A stretch of DNA of 64,000 nt from Albimonas donghaensis (GCF_900106695.1 NZ_FNMZ01000002.1:682001-746000); one strand, 5' to 3'. Shown: positions 17,925-26,938, numbered from the stretch's first letter. The notes: generated by a model not told the origin, from the sequence alone. Translations and numbers: made by a program.

Positions 17925-18651
17925 CGGCCCGCATCCGCGCGGCGGCGCCCTTGCCCAGATAGGCCTCGATGACCATGGGGTCCTCGCAGACCTGCGCGGG
18001 CGGGCCCTCGGCGATCATCCGGCCCTGGTTGAGCACGTAGACCGTCTCGCACAGGTTCATCACCGCCTGCATGATGTGCTCGATCATCAGGATGGTGACG
18101 CCCTCGTCGCGGATGGCCCGGATGACGGGCAGGATGTCCCGGATCTCGGAGGGATTGAGCCCCGCCAGAACCTCGTCCAGCAGCAGCAGCCTGGGTTCGG
18201 TGGCCAGCGCGCGCGCCAGCTCCAGCCGCTTGCGCCCGGCCACGGTCAGCCCGGCAGCGGCGCGGTCCAGGTCGGGGCCGAGCCCCAGCCGACGCCCCAC
18301 CGCATCCGCCCGCGCCATCGCCTCGGCCCGCGACGGCGTGCGCAGGAAGGCGCCCACGGCGATGTTCTCACGCACCGACAGGCCCGCGAAGGGCTGCACG
18401 ATCTGGAAGGTGCGGGCCATCCCGGCCTCCGCCCGCATATGGGGCGGGGTCGCGGTCACGTCCTCGCCGGCGAAGCTCACCCGCCCCGCATCGGCCTTGA
18501 GAAACCCCGAGGCCATGGCGAAAAGCGTGGTCTTGCCCGCCCCGTTGGGCCCGATCAGCCCGGTGATCGCGCCTTGCTCCGCGCGCAGGGTGGCGTTGTC
18601 GACGGCGGTGAGGCCGGAGAAACGCTTGGTCAGTCCTTCGGCGAGCAGCAT
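17899..18651 (-). CDS. livG: branched-chain amino acid-type ABC transporter ATPase
   Basis: 250-residue LivG-type ATPase: Walker A GPNGAGKTT (about residues 35-43), Walker B LLLLDEVLAGLNP and the LivG-typical TFQIVQPFAGLSVRENI and ILMIEHIMQAVMNL. The signature LSGG is replaced by TVAGRKRLE (family LTVGQRKRLE-like), so the ABC signature is weak although the ATPase motifs are intact. Start shares a base with the livM stop (TGATG). Confidence 0.92.
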   Translation of the reverse strand: MLLAEGLTKRFSGLTAVDNATLRAEQGAITGLIGPNGAGKTTLFAMASGFLKADAGRVSFAGEDVTATPPHMRAEAGMARTFQIVQPFAGLSVRENIAVGAFLRTPSRAEAMARADAVGRRLGLGPDLDRAAAGLTVAGRKRLELARALATEPRLLLLDEVLAGLNPSEIRDILPVIRAIRDEGVTILMIEHIMQAVMNLCETVYVLNQGRMIAEGPPAQVCEDPMVIEAYLGKGAAARMRADAGGAAHV

Positions 18652-19640
18652 CAGGCGCGCCCCCCCTTCAGACCGATCCGCTTGGCGCCCGGCCGCTTGA
18701 AGCCCAGCCGCTCGGCCAGCCCGGCCAGCCCGCCGGGCGCGAAGGCCACGGTCAGGATCAGCAGCACGCCGAACACCACCAGGTCCACGCCCGGCACGCC
18801 GCCGACCACCGCCTTGGTGATCTCGCCCACGCCCAGCAGCACCACGGCCCCGATCAGCGGCCCGAACAGCGTCCCGAGCCCGCCCACGATCGCCGCGAAC
18901 AGCGCCTCGATGGAGATCCACGACCCGTAGGCCACCTGCGCATCGAGAAAGAGGAAGTTCTGCGCGTAAAGGCACCCGGCCAGCGCCGTCACCCCGGCCG
19001 AAAGCGTGATCGCCCCCATCTTCACCCGGAACACGTCGACACCCAGCGCCCTGGCGGCCTCCTCGTTCTCACGCACCGCGATCAGGCGGGCGCCGAAGCG
19101 GGCGCGCTCCATCCAGCGGACCAGCGCCAGCGACAGGCCCACGCAGATCACCGCCAGCACCGCGAACCAGCGCCGGTCCTCGAACTGCATGTTCCAGAAC
19201 CCGTAATCCAGCCGCACCAGGATGCCCGCGGCGCCGCCGGTGATCTCGGCCGAATTGGAGGCGATGCGCAGCACCTCGGCGAAGGCCAGCGTGATCAGCG
19301 CGAAATAGGAGCCCCTGAGCCCGGAGCGGAAGCTGAGAAACCCGATGAAGGCCCCCACCGCCGCGCCCAGCGCCACGCCCAGCAGCAGCGACGGCCATGC
19401 GCCCAGCCCGGCCTTGGTCTGAAGGATCGCCGTGGCGTAGGCGCCGGTCCCGAAGAAGGCCGCGTGCCCGAAGGAGGCGAGCCCCCCGAAGCCGCCGAGG
19501 ATGTTCCACCCCTGCGCCGCCAGCGCGATGATCATCATGAAGATCAACAGGTTGAGCATAGCCCCGTCGAGCCCCACGAAGGGCGTGACGCACAGCGCCA
19601 GGGTGACGGCGGCGGGGGCGGCGAGATCGCGAGGGGTCAC
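18651..19640 (-). CDS. livM: branched-chain amino acid-type ABC transporter permease
   Basis: 329-residue polytopic permease with the LivM hallmark GWNILGGFGGLASFGHAAFFGTGAY (about residues 44-68) and the cytoplasmic loop coupling sequence ENEEAARALGVDVFRVK. GTG start at 19640 overlapping livH (GTGA). Eight to ten hydrophobic segments. Confidence 0.92.
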   Translation of the reverse strand: MTPRDLAAPAAVTLALCVTPFVGLDGAMLNLLIFMMIIALAAQGWNILGGFGGLASFGHAAFFGTGAYATAILQTKAGLGAWPSLLLGVALGAAVGAFIGFLSFRSGLRGSYFALITLAFAEVLRIASNSAEITGGAAGILVRLDYGFWNMQFEDRRWFAVLAVICVGLSLALVRWMERARFGARLIAVRENEEAARALGVDVFRVKMGAITLSAGVTALAGCLYAQNFLFLDAQVAYGSWISIEALFAAIVGGLGTLFGPLIGAVVLLGVGEITKAVVGGVPGVDLVVFGVLLILTVAFAPGGLAGLAERLGFKRPGAKRIGLKGGRA

Positions 19641-20509
19641 TGGCGCGCTCCGAACAATCCGGTGGGCCGGATCAGCAGCACCGCGATGAAAATCAGGAAA
19701 ATGCCGATCTGGCCGAGGCTGTCGCCGAACCACAGGGACGACGCGCTCTCCACCACCCCGATCAGCAGCCCGCCGACCAGCGCGCCCACCACCGAGCCCA
19801 TGCCGCCGAGCACCACGATGGTGAAGGCGACCAGCACGAAGGCGGCGCCGGTGTTCGGCTCCACGTAGAACACCGGCATCAGCAGCGCCGCGGCCACGCC
19901 CAGACAGGCCGAGCCGATGGCGAAGGTCACCGCGTAGATATGGCCCACGTCGATCCCCACGAGGCTCGCGCCCAGCTTCTCCCTGGCCACGGCGCGGATG
20001 GCGCGGCCGACATCGGTGCGGTTCAGGATCACCCAAAGCACGACCGCCGTGACCAGCGCCGCCCCCAGCCCGACCACGCGGGGGAAGGACAGCAGCAGCG
20101 GCCCCAGCTCGACCACCTGGAAGGCGTAATCGGTGTCGATGGTCCGCGTGTCGGAGCTGAACAGCGCCAGCAGCCCGTTCTGGATGATGATCGACAGGCC
20201 CAGCGTCACCAGCAGGATGGAATTGTCGGCCCCCCGGCTCGCCGGCCCGATGATCCAGCGCTGCGCGGCGTAGCCGAGCGCGGCCATGGCCGGCACGATG
20301 AGGATCATCGACAGGTAGGGATCCATGCCCAGCTGGCTCCAGGCCAGCCAGACGCCGAACATGGCCACCGTGAGGAAGGCGCCATGGGCGAAATTCACGA
20401 TATGCAGGACGCCGTAGACCAGCGTCAGGCCCAGCGCCACCAGCGCGTAGACGGCGCCCAGCATCAGGCCGTTCAGCAGCGCCTCGGCCACGATCAGAGG
20501 GGAATACAT
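19637..20509 (-). CDS. livH: branched-chain amino acid-type ABC transporter permease
   Basis: 290-residue LivH-type permease (LNGLMLGAVYALVALGLTLVYGVLHIVNFAHGA at the N-terminus, coupling loop with GRAIRAVAREKLGASLVGIDVGHIY). Forms the membrane channel with LivM. A strong hairpin (20535-20562) separates it from livK. Confidence 0.93.
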   Translation of the reverse strand: MYSPLIVAEALLNGLMLGAVYALVALGLTLVYGVLHIVNFAHGAFLTVAMFGVWLAWSQLGMDPYLSMILIVPAMAALGYAAQRWIIGPASRGADNSILLVTLGLSIIIQNGLLALFSSDTRTIDTDYAFQVVELGPLLLSFPRVVGLGAALVTAVVLWVILNRTDVGRAIRAVAREKLGASLVGIDVGHIYAVTFAIGSACLGVAAALLMPVFYVEPNTGAAFVLVAFTIVVLGGMGSVVGALVGGLLIGVVESASSLWFGDSLGQIGIFLIFIAVLLIRPTGLFGARQ

Positions 20510-20534
20510 GCGGGGTCCGGGGCTCCGGGTTGGG

Positions 20535-20562
20535 CTCCGGGGGGCGTCGCGGCCCCCCGGAG
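20535..20562 (-). terminator. intercistronic hairpin between livK and livH
   Basis: Perfect 11-bp stem CTCCGGGGGGC/GCCCCCCGGAG with a 6-base loop, in the 67-base gap after livK. It lacks a T-run, so it is more likely a partial terminator or 3'-end stabiliser. This is a common device for making more binding protein than permease; the role here is inferred. Confidence 0.5.
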
Positions 20563-20576
20563 GATCGCTGTGCGGC

Positions 20577-21797
20577 TCAGACCGGGAATTTCGGCTCGGC
20601 CTGGGCGTAATCGGCGGGGTAGATCACCTTGATCTCGCCGTTCTGCACCTGCGTGTTCAGCGGCAGGGCCGAGGCGTTCTGGCCCGAGGCGTCGAACTTC
20701 GTCATCCCGTAGGGCATCACGCCCGAAGCGAATTCGGCGGAGGCCAGCTGCTCGATCACCGCGGCGCGGTCGGCGGCGCCGGCTTTCTCCACCGCTTCCG
20801 CCAGCACCTTGACCAGCGAGTAGTTGATCGGGGCGTTGTAGGCGAAGAACTTGCCCTGGGCCTCGACCTCCTTCTTCAGCGCGGCGTCGGTCGGGTTCGA
20901 CGGATCGCCCCAGTGGTTGCAGTCGAACACACCCTCGGCGGCCTCCGGATACTCGGAGACGAACTGGTAGGACGACGCCGCCCCCCCGAAGATCGCGTAG
21001 ATCCCCTTCGGCTTCACCCGCTGCTGCTGCAGGGTGCGGGCGAGCAGCACGAACTCGTTGTAGTAATGCGAGGGGATGATCAGGTCCGGCTGCAGCGAGC
21101 GCAGGCGCAGCGCCACGTTGGACATGTCGCGGGCCGGCGTGGGGTGGGAGATGACCTCGACGATCTCGAAGCCCAGCCCCGGCAGCTTGTCCTGCATGAT
21201 CTGCGCGAGCCCCGAGCCGAACAGCCCGTCCTCATGCACCAGCGCCACGGTCTTCGCGGGCTTGCCGGCGGCGTCGTTCAGCTTGACCAGGTTGGCCAGC
21301 GCGACCTCGGTCGCCATGGTGAAGTTGGGGCCGAAGCGGAAGGTGTTGGCGAGATCCCGCTGGGTGATCGAATCCGCCACCGCGCTGTCCACCAGGAAGG
21401 GCAGGTCATAGCGCGCCGCGGCCTGGGTCGCGGTCAGCGAGATGCCCGAGGCGAAGCCGCCGCCGATCGCCACGACGCCGGCGGAGTTGAGCTCCTCCGT
21501 CGCCTGGGCGCCGGCCTCGGCGTTGGAGCGGCTGTCGCCGACGATCAGCTCGACCGGGGCGCCGCCGAGCGCCTTGATGCCGCCGGCGTCGTTGATCTCC
21601 TTCACCGCGTATTCGGCGCCGATGCGCGCCAGATCGCCGGCCTGGGCGAGAAAGCCCGACATCGGCTGAAGCAGGCCGAGCTTCACGGCCGCCGGCTGGG
21701 CGCGCAGCACCCGGGGGGCGGCCAGCACGGTCACCGCGGCGGCCGCGCCGCCGCGCAGAACCGCGCGCCGGGACGGAGACTTGAACATAGCGGTCAT
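20577..21797 (-). CDS. livK: ABC transporter substrate-binding protein, LivK/amidase-C type, Tat-exported
   Basis: 406-residue type I periplasmic binding protein. The N-terminus has a twin-arginine signal (SPSRRAVLRGGAAAAVTVLAAPRVLRAQ, ending about residue 33), so it is predicted to be exported folded. The mature part begins KLGLLQPMSGFLAQAGD and has the usual two-lobe pattern. Good Shine-Dalgarno AGGAAGG before the ATG. Binds the transported substrate for LivHMGF. Thirty bases after the GntR stop, so probably cotranscribed with the regulator. Confidence 0.92.
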   Translation of the reverse strand: MTAMFKSPSRRAVLRGGAAAAVTVLAAPRVLRAQPAAVKLGLLQPMSGFLAQAGDLARIGAEYAVKEINDAGGIKALGGAPVELIVGDSRSNAEAGAQATEELNSAGVVAIGGGFASGISLTATQAAARYDLPFLVDSAVADSITQRDLANTFRFGPNFTMATEVALANLVKLNDAAGKPAKTVALVHEDGLFGSGLAQIMQDKLPGLGFEIVEVISHPTPARDMSNVALRLRSLQPDLIIPSHYYNEFVLLARTLQQQRVKPKGIYAIFGGAASSYQFVSEYPEAAEGVFDCNHWGDPSNPTDAALKKEVEAQGKFFAYNAPINYSLVKVLAEAVEKAGAADRAAVIEQLASAEFASGVMPYGMTKFDASGQNASALPLNTQVQNGEIKVIYPADYAQAEPKFPV

Positions 21798-21827
21798 GTC
21801 TTCACCTTCCTGTTGAATTCGGCCTGT

Positions 21828-22712
21828 TCAGTTCGGCCTGTCGGGATTGGGTTTCCGGGAACCGGGCCCTTGCGCGGCGGGCTCGCCAGGCGCGGGTTGG
21901 CCGGGGGCGGGTTGGCCGGAACCGGCCCGCGCGGCGCCGGTCGCCGCCGGGCTGATCGGGCTCCACCGCCCTTTCCCGACGCCGCCTTCGCGCACCAGAT
22001 CCATGCGCAGGCTGTAGCGGTCCGGGCGGTAAAGCGCCTGCAGATGCTCCAGCCCGTCGCCGTCGGCGCCCTGCACGGTGCGGGTCAGCGACACCAGCGC
22101 GGAGCCGACCTCGACCTCCAGCGCATCGGCGACGTCCGGCCCGGCCAGCACCGCCGAGACCTCCTGCGTCGCGCGGACCGGGCTGCGGCCGGTGGCCTCG
22201 ATCAGGCCCAGCAGCGGCTCGGTCGCGAGCTGCTCGCGGGACCATGCGCGGCCGATGCGTTCGGGCACATGCGCGGTGAGATGGGAGAACGGCGCCCCGT
22301 CCACGGTGCGCACCCGGACCGAGCGCTGCACCCGCTCGTCCGCCTCCAGGCCCAGCGCCTCGCGGATCGCGGCGGGCGGGGTCATGTAGTCGAAGCCGAG
22401 CAGGCGGGCCTCCGTGGTCCGCCCCATTTCGATGAGATGCGCGAAGACGTTGGACATGTCCGTGATGGCGGCGCGCACCATGGGCGCCGCGGCCCGCACG
22501 AAGGTGCCCGACCCCGCGCGCCGCTCGATCAGCGCCTCCTCGTCCAGCCGCGCCAGCGCCCGGCGGATGGTGACGCGGGACACGCCATGCTCCTCGGCCA
22601 GCGCGGGCTCGGAGGGCAGCCGCGCCCCCGGGCCGAGATCGCCCGCCAGGATGAGGTCCCGCAGCAGAAGATAGATCCGCTGGGCCTTGAGAGGCTCGGT
22701 CGCCTGTCTCAC
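21828..22712 (-). CDS. GntR-family transcriptional regulator, UTRA type
   Basis: 294-residue regulator: winged helix at about residues 8-75 (RIYLLLRDLILAGDLGPGARLPSE, VSRVTIRRALARL), UTRA domain about 90-245, then an unusual ~45-residue Gly/Pro/Ala-rich tail with repeated GQPAPG units. GTG start. First gene of the ~12.3-kb minus-strand transport/degradation operon and divergent from the Old Yellow Enzyme operon. The 117-base divergent region contains two palindromes, so it may control both directions. Confidence 0.9.
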   Translation of the reverse strand: MRQATEPLKAQRIYLLLRDLILAGDLGPGARLPSEPALAEEHGVSRVTIRRALARLDEEALIERRAGSGTFVRAAAPMVRAAITDMSNVFAHLIEMGRTTEARLLGFDYMTPPAAIREALGLEADERVQRSVRVRTVDGAPFSHLTAHVPERIGRAWSREQLATEPLLGLIEATGRSPVRATQEVSAVLAGPDVADALEVEVGSALVSLTRTVQGADGDGLEHLQALYRPDRYSLRMDLVREGGVGKGRWSPISPAATGAARAGSGQPAPGQPAPGEPAAQGPGSRKPNPDRPN

Positions 22713-22747
22713 CTGTCGCTCCGCGCTTGTCTCTTTCCTGACACGAA

Positions 22748-22764
22748 ACTTGTATGAAACAGGT
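22748..22764. promoter_or_regulatory. candidate GntR operator in divergent promoter
   Basis: Inverted repeat ACTTGT-N5-ACAGGT (one mismatch) upstream of the GntR gene start, within a locally AT-rich stretch. Spacing and symmetry suit a GntR dimer; binding is inferred. Confidence 0.45.
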
Positions 22765-22787
22765 GACAGCTTCGGTCAATCGGAATA

Positions 22788-22799
22788 TTGTCCGGACAA
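22788..22799. promoter_or_regulatory. perfect palindrome TTGTCCGGACAA before the OYE operon
   Basis: Exact 12-bp palindrome 31 bases before the ATG of the flavin oxidoreductase. Ten of its bases (TTGTCCGGAC) recur at 26939-26948 before the leuC-like gene, suggesting a shared regulator or shared promoter element. Confidence 0.4.
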
Positions 22800-22829
22800 G
22801 GAATTCGAACCCGGAGGTCTCCGCCCCGC

Positions 22830-24812
22830 ATGACGCAGCCCCAGGACCGCCACGCCCTTGCGCTCAGCCCGCTGCAGGTGGGGCCGCTGACCTTCCGCAA
22901 CCGCATCTTCGTGCCGGCCCACACCACCAATTTCGGGGACGACCACCTGCCGAGCCAGCGGCATCTGGACTACCACCTCGCCCGCGCGCGGGGCGGGGTC
23001 GGGGCGATCGTCTTCGAGTCGATCCGGGTGCATCTGAACTCCGTCGGGCGACCGCAGGCGGTGCAGGGCTTCGACGAAAGCTGCATCGCGCCCTTCGCCC
23101 GGATCACCTCCGCGGTGAAGGCCGAGGGCGCCCGGATCCTCGGCCAGATCATCCACCTGGGCCGCCAGGTGGAAGGGGATTTCGAGCGCACGGTGTCCTG
23201 GGGCGCTTCGCCCGTCGCCTGGTCCGCCACCGGCCTGCCTCCGCGCCAGATGGACGAGGACGACATGGCGGAAGTCATCGACGGCCATGTCCGTTCCGCC
23301 CGCAACCTGGTCGAGGCCGGGTTCGAGGGGATCGAGCTTCAGATGGCGCATGGCCACCTGCTCCAGCAGTTCATCTCGCCCCTGTCGAACCACCGGACGG
23401 ACGCCTATGGCGGGTCGCTCGACAACCGGCTGCGCTTTCCCATCGCGGTGCTGCAAGCCGTGCGCGCGGCGCTGGGCGACGGTTTCTGCCTGGGAATCCG
23501 CTTCGGGGCGGAGGAATACGTGCCCGGCGGGCTGACCATCGACGAAGCCGAAATCGCCGTGACCCGCCTCGCCGCCGCCTCCCGGCTGGACTTCGTGAAC
23601 GTCTCGCATTCCGCCTATCACGCGTCTCATTCGCTGGCGACGCAGATGGCGGACATGGCCATGGACCCGACCCCGTTCCGCGCGCTTCCGGCCCGCGTGC
23701 GCACCGCGCTGCGCGCCGCCGGCGACCCGGCGCCGGTCTTCGCCGTGTGCCGCTTCACCACCCTCGACCAGGCCGAGACGGCGCTGCGCGACGGCATCGC
23801 CGACGCGGTCGGCATGGCCCGCGCCCATATCGCGGACCCCGCGCTGGTGGCCAAGACCCGCGCCGGGCGGCGCTCCGACATCCGCGCCTGCATCGCCTGC
23901 AACCAGGGCTGCGCGGGGATGCTGGAGCGCAACCTGCCGATCCGCTGCATGGTCAACCCGATGGCGGGGATGGAGGGGGTCTGGCCCGAGCCCGCCGCGG
24001 CCCCCGCACCCGCCCCCCGAAAGGTCCTGGTGATCGGCGGCGGCCCCGCGGGGATGGAGGCCGCGACCACCGCCGCGGCGCTCGGCCACGCTGTGTCCCT
24101 GTGGGAGGCCGAGCCCCATCTGGGCGGCCGATTGATCTGGACAAGATCGATGCCCAAGCGCGCCGGTTTCGCCGAAATGCTGGATCGGCAGGCCTGCGCC
24201 CTGCATCGCGCCGGCGTGGACATCCGCCGCAACACGCGCGCCGACATCGACGCGATCGAGGCGTTCGGCGCCGACGCCATCCTGCTCGCCACCGGCGCCG
24301 CGCCCGCCGTCCCCTCCCTGCCCGGAGGCGGCGCCCTGCGCAGCCTGACCCAGGCGCTGGCCGATCCCGCCGCGCTCGGTCCGCGGGTGGCGGTGGCGGA
24401 TTTCACCGGCGACTGGCCGGCCCTGTCGGTGGTGGAGCGGCTGGCCGATCTCGGCCTGGACGTCACCGTGCTGACCCCGCCCGCCGCCTTCGCCTGGCGC
24501 ACCACGATCTATTCGACGCTCGCCACCTCGGCCCGCCTGCGGGCGCGCGCGGTCCGCGTCCGCCCCCTGCGCCGCCCGGTCCGGTGGGATGGCGCGACGC
24601 TGACCGTCGAGGACCTGTCCAGCGGCGAGACCGAGGACATGACCGGGCTTTCCGCCGTCATCGTCGCGGACCATGATCGGGCGGCCCCCGGCCTCTGGCC
24701 CGAGCTGCGCGCCCGCGGCCTGCCGGCGCGCCGCATCGGAGACGCCAACGCGCCGCGCACGGCGCTCGAAGCCATCTATTCCGGCCATCAGGCCGCACGG
24801 GAGATCGCATGA
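22830..24812 (+). CDS. Old Yellow Enzyme-like NADH:flavin oxidoreductase with 4Fe-4S cluster
   Basis: 660-residue two-part enzyme. Residues ~1-365 form a TIM-barrel FMN domain (GPLTFRNRIFVPAHTTNF, then MAHGHLLQQFISPLSNHRTDAYGGSLDNR), next come the cluster cysteines C-x2-C-x3-C-x11-C (ACIACNQGC...IRC), then an FAD/NAD domain starting VLVIGGGPAGMEAA (about residue 393). Same architecture as 2,4-dienoyl-CoA reductase FadH and trimethylamine dehydrogenase; expected to reduce an activated C=C or oxidatively demethylate an amine. ATG 22830 has GGAGG upstream at 22813-22817. First gene of a three-gene operon. Confidence 0.9.
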   Translation: MTQPQDRHALALSPLQVGPLTFRNRIFVPAHTTNFGDDHLPSQRHLDYHLARARGGVGAIVFESIRVHLNSVGRPQAVQGFDESCIAPFARITSAVKAEGARILGQIIHLGRQVEGDFERTVSWGASPVAWSATGLPPRQMDEDDMAEVIDGHVRSARNLVEAGFEGIELQMAHGHLLQQFISPLSNHRTDAYGGSLDNRLRFPIAVLQAVRAALGDGFCLGIRFGAEEYVPGGLTIDEAEIAVTRLAAASRLDFVNVSHSAYHASHSLATQMADMAMDPTPFRALPARVRTALRAAGDPAPVFAVCRFTTLDQAETALRDGIADAVGMARAHIADPALVAKTRAGRRSDIRACIACNQGCAGMLERNLPIRCMVNPMAGMEGVWPEPAAAPAPAPRKVLVIGGGPAGMEAATTAAALGHAVSLWEAEPHLGGRLIWTRSMPKRAGFAEMLDRQACALHRAGVDIRRNTRADIDAIEAFGADAILLATGAAPAVPSLPGGGALRSLTQALADPAALGPRVAVADFTGDWPALSVVERLADLGLDVTVLTPPAAFAWRTTIYSTLATSARLRARAVRVRPLRRPVRWDGATLTVEDLSSGETEDMTGLSAVIVADHDRAAPGLWPELRARGLPARRIGDANAPRTALEAIYSGHQAAREIA

Positions 24813-25810
24813 CCTATCTGGTGACCGGGGCCGGCGGCTTCGTCGGCCTCGCCCTGCTCGACCACCTGCTCTCCGGGGGCGCGACGGTGCGGGCGTTCAA
24901 CGACCGCCCCCTGGCGCCCGAGGCGCTGGCCCATTTCGCCACCCTGCCCGGACGGCTGGAGCCGATCCGCGGCGATGTCCGCGACCGCGCCGCCGTCGCC
25001 GCCGCGCTGAAGGGGACCGCCGGCGCGGTGCACCTGGCGGCCATCACCCTGGGCGCGCGCGCCGACATCGTTCCCGCCCGCCGCGCGGCGGAGGTCAACA
25101 CCCTCTCCACCGCCATCCTTTTGGAGGAGGCGCGCCGCGCCGGCGTCCCCCGCGTGGTCTACCCGTCCTCCGGCGCGGTCTACGGCGCGCTGCCGCTGGG
25201 GCCCGAAGTGGTGACCGAGGCGACCGAGCCCGCCCCCTCCGGCCTCTACGGCTTCACCAAGCTGGCCTCCGAGGCGCTGGCGAAGGAGGCCAACCGCGAC
25301 GGCCTGTCCACCGTGCGCGCCCGCATCACCGCGGTGTTCGGGCCGTGGGAATACGACACCGGCGTGCGCGAAACCCTGTCCCCGCCCTTCCAGATCGCCG
25401 CCCGCGGGCTGGCCGGCCTGCCCACCCGGATCGGGGCCGGCGGGGCGCGGGACTGGACGTCCTCACGCGATATCGCGCGGGCGCTGGCCACCCTGCTGCG
25501 GGCCGAGGCGCCGCCCCATGACCTCTACAACCTGTCCTCCGGCGCGATCTGGCGGCCCGACCTGCTGGCAGAGGCCATGCAGTCGAAAACCCCGTTCGAC
25601 TGGTCCCTGACCGGGGCCGGGACCGACGAGGGCGACCTCGAATACAATGACGACCTGAGCCGCACCCGGACCCCGATCGACGGGCGCCGGTTCCGCGAGG
25701 ATTTCGGGTTCGACTACCTCACCCCCGAGGCCGCCGCGGCCGACTACGCCGCCTGGCTGGCGACGCCCGCCGCCTCCGCCCTGCTGACCCCGAAGGGAGA
25801 CGCCGCATGA
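24809..25810 (+). CDS. NAD-dependent epimerase/dehydratase family protein
   Basis: 333-residue extended SDR: TGAGGFVG cofactor motif (residues 6-13), catalytic YGFTK (YxxxK), and GAGGARDWTSSRDIARAL typical of sugar-nucleotide epimerase-like proteins. In this setting it more likely oxidises or reduces a pathway intermediate than a nucleotide sugar. Four-base ATGA overlaps with both neighbours. Confidence 0.85.
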   Translation: MTYLVTGAGGFVGLALLDHLLSGGATVRAFNDRPLAPEALAHFATLPGRLEPIRGDVRDRAAVAAALKGTAGAVHLAAITLGARADIVPARRAAEVNTLSTAILLEEARRAGVPRVVYPSSGAVYGALPLGPEVVTEATEPAPSGLYGFTKLASEALAKEANRDGLSTVRARITAVFGPWEYDTGVRETLSPPFQIAARGLAGLPTRIGAGGARDWTSSRDIARALATLLRAEAPPHDLYNLSSGAIWRPDLLAEAMQSKTPFDWSLTGAGTDEGDLEYNDDLSRTRTPIDGRRFREDFGFDYLTPEAAAADYAAWLATPAASALLTPKGDAA

Positions 25811-26145
25811 AGATCCTCTACACCGCCGAGGCCCAGGCCGTGGGCGGCCGCGAAGGGACCGCCTCCACCCCCGACAGGGCGCTGGACCTGAAACTGGTCA
25901 AACCCGTCGGCATGGGCGGAACCGGCGAGAGCGGGACCAATCCCGAGCAGCTCTTCGCCGCCGCCAGGGTCTCCATCGGGCCGAACGAGGACAAGCCGGG
26001 CTACGGGCTGGCCGTCGAGATGGCGGTGACCATCCCGGGGCCGGAGCGCGAGGCCGCGCAGGCCCTGCTGGAGGAGGCGCACCGCAACCGCCCCTATTCC
26101 AACGCCACCCACGGCAATGTCGAGGTGGCGCTGACCCTCGCCTGA
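25807..26145 (+). pseudogene. Ohr/OsmC-family protein with internal deletion and no catalytic cysteines
   Basis: 112 residues, against about 140 for organic hydroperoxide resistance protein Ohr. The N-terminus (ILYTAEAQAVGGREG ... GTNPEQLFAAA, to residue 53) and C-terminus (IGPNEDKPGYGLAVEMAVTIPG to the end) are typical. The intervening segment of about 30 residues that carries the peroxidatic Cys (normally in GYSACF) is missing, with the junction near base 25966. The resolving Cys, normally in VCPYSNATRGN, is Arg95 here (RPYSNATHGN). It cannot work as a thiol peroxidase; either a relic kept in frame by translational coupling, or repurposed. Confidence 0.75.
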
Positions 26146-26149
26146 GCGG

Positions 26150-26161
26150 CCCGCTAGCGGG
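26150..26161. terminator. small palindrome between convergent genes
   Basis: CCCGCTAGCGGG is a perfect 12-bp palindrome lying between the Ohr-like stop and the SDR stop (it includes the SDR TAG). It could act as a weak bidirectional terminator; no T-run. Confidence 0.25.
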
Positions 26162-26891
26162 CGGTGTATCCGCCGTCCGCCAGCAGGTCGGCCCCGGTGA
26201 CGAAGCCCGCGGCGTCGGACACGAGGAAAAGGGCGGCCGAGGCCATCTCCTCCACCCGTCCCACCCGGCCGACGGGATGAAGGGGGGCGAAGGCGGCCTC
26301 GGCCGCTTCCTCGCTCCCCGCCTGGTCGATGATCCGGCTGGTCATCACCGCGCCGGGGGACAGGGACACCGCGCGGATGTTCTCCGTCGCGTGGTCCAGC
26401 GCCAGGGTGCGGGTCAGCGACAGCAGCCCGGCCTTGGAGGCCGAGTAGGCCGCCCGGCCCGGCGTCGTCACATGGCCGAGCTGGGAGGCCACGTTGAGGA
26501 TCACCCCGCGCCCCAGAGCGCGGAAATGCGGGATGCAGGCGCGCGACATGAGATACGCCCCGGTCAGATTCACCGCGAGACTTCGCGCCCAGGCCTCGGG
26601 CGCGATCTGCGTGACGTCGCCCACGGGCGTCGGCGCGGCGGCGTTGTTGACCAGGATCTCCAGCCCGCCGAGCCTGGCGGCGGCCTCGGCCACAGCGGCC
26701 TCCACCGCGCCCGCGTCCGACACGTCGCAGGCCAGCGCGACCTCGCCCACGTCCTCCGGCGCGGTCAGGTCCAGCGCCGCCACACGCGCCCCCGCCGCCG
26801 TCAGCCGCGCGACGACGGCCCGCCCGATATCGCCGCCGGCGCCGGTCACCACCGCGCCGCGGCCCGTAAGGTCGAACGAAAGATCCGCCAT
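26154..26891 (-). CDS. short-chain dehydrogenase/reductase
   Basis: 245-residue classical SDR: TGAGGDIG (residues 16-23), NNAA, catalytic S...YSASK, C-terminal FVTGADLLADGGYTAR. Divergent from the leuC-like gene across 72 bases and convergent with the Ohr-like gene. Likely a pathway dehydrogenase. Confidence 0.9.
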   Translation of the reverse strand: MADLSFDLTGRGAVVTGAGGDIGRAVVARLTAAGARVAALDLTAPEDVGEVALACDVSDAGAVEAAVAEAAARLGGLEILVNNAAAPTPVGDVTQIAPEAWARSLAVNLTGAYLMSRACIPHFRALGRGVILNVASQLGHVTTPGRAAYSASKAGLLSLTRTLALDHATENIRAVSLSPGAVMTSRIIDQAGSEEAAEAAFAPLHPVGRVGRVEEMASAALFLVSDAAGFVTGADLLADGGYTAR

Positions 26892-26938
26892 GATGATGTC
26901 TCCTCTATCCGCCGCCACCTTGCGCCGGACCGCCCGAT

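Noticed and set aside
18651-20036. Longer livM starting upstream of 19640
   Set aside because: The extension overlaps livH in another frame and lacks permease-like sequence; GTG 19640 gives the usual N-terminus and a GTGA overlap.
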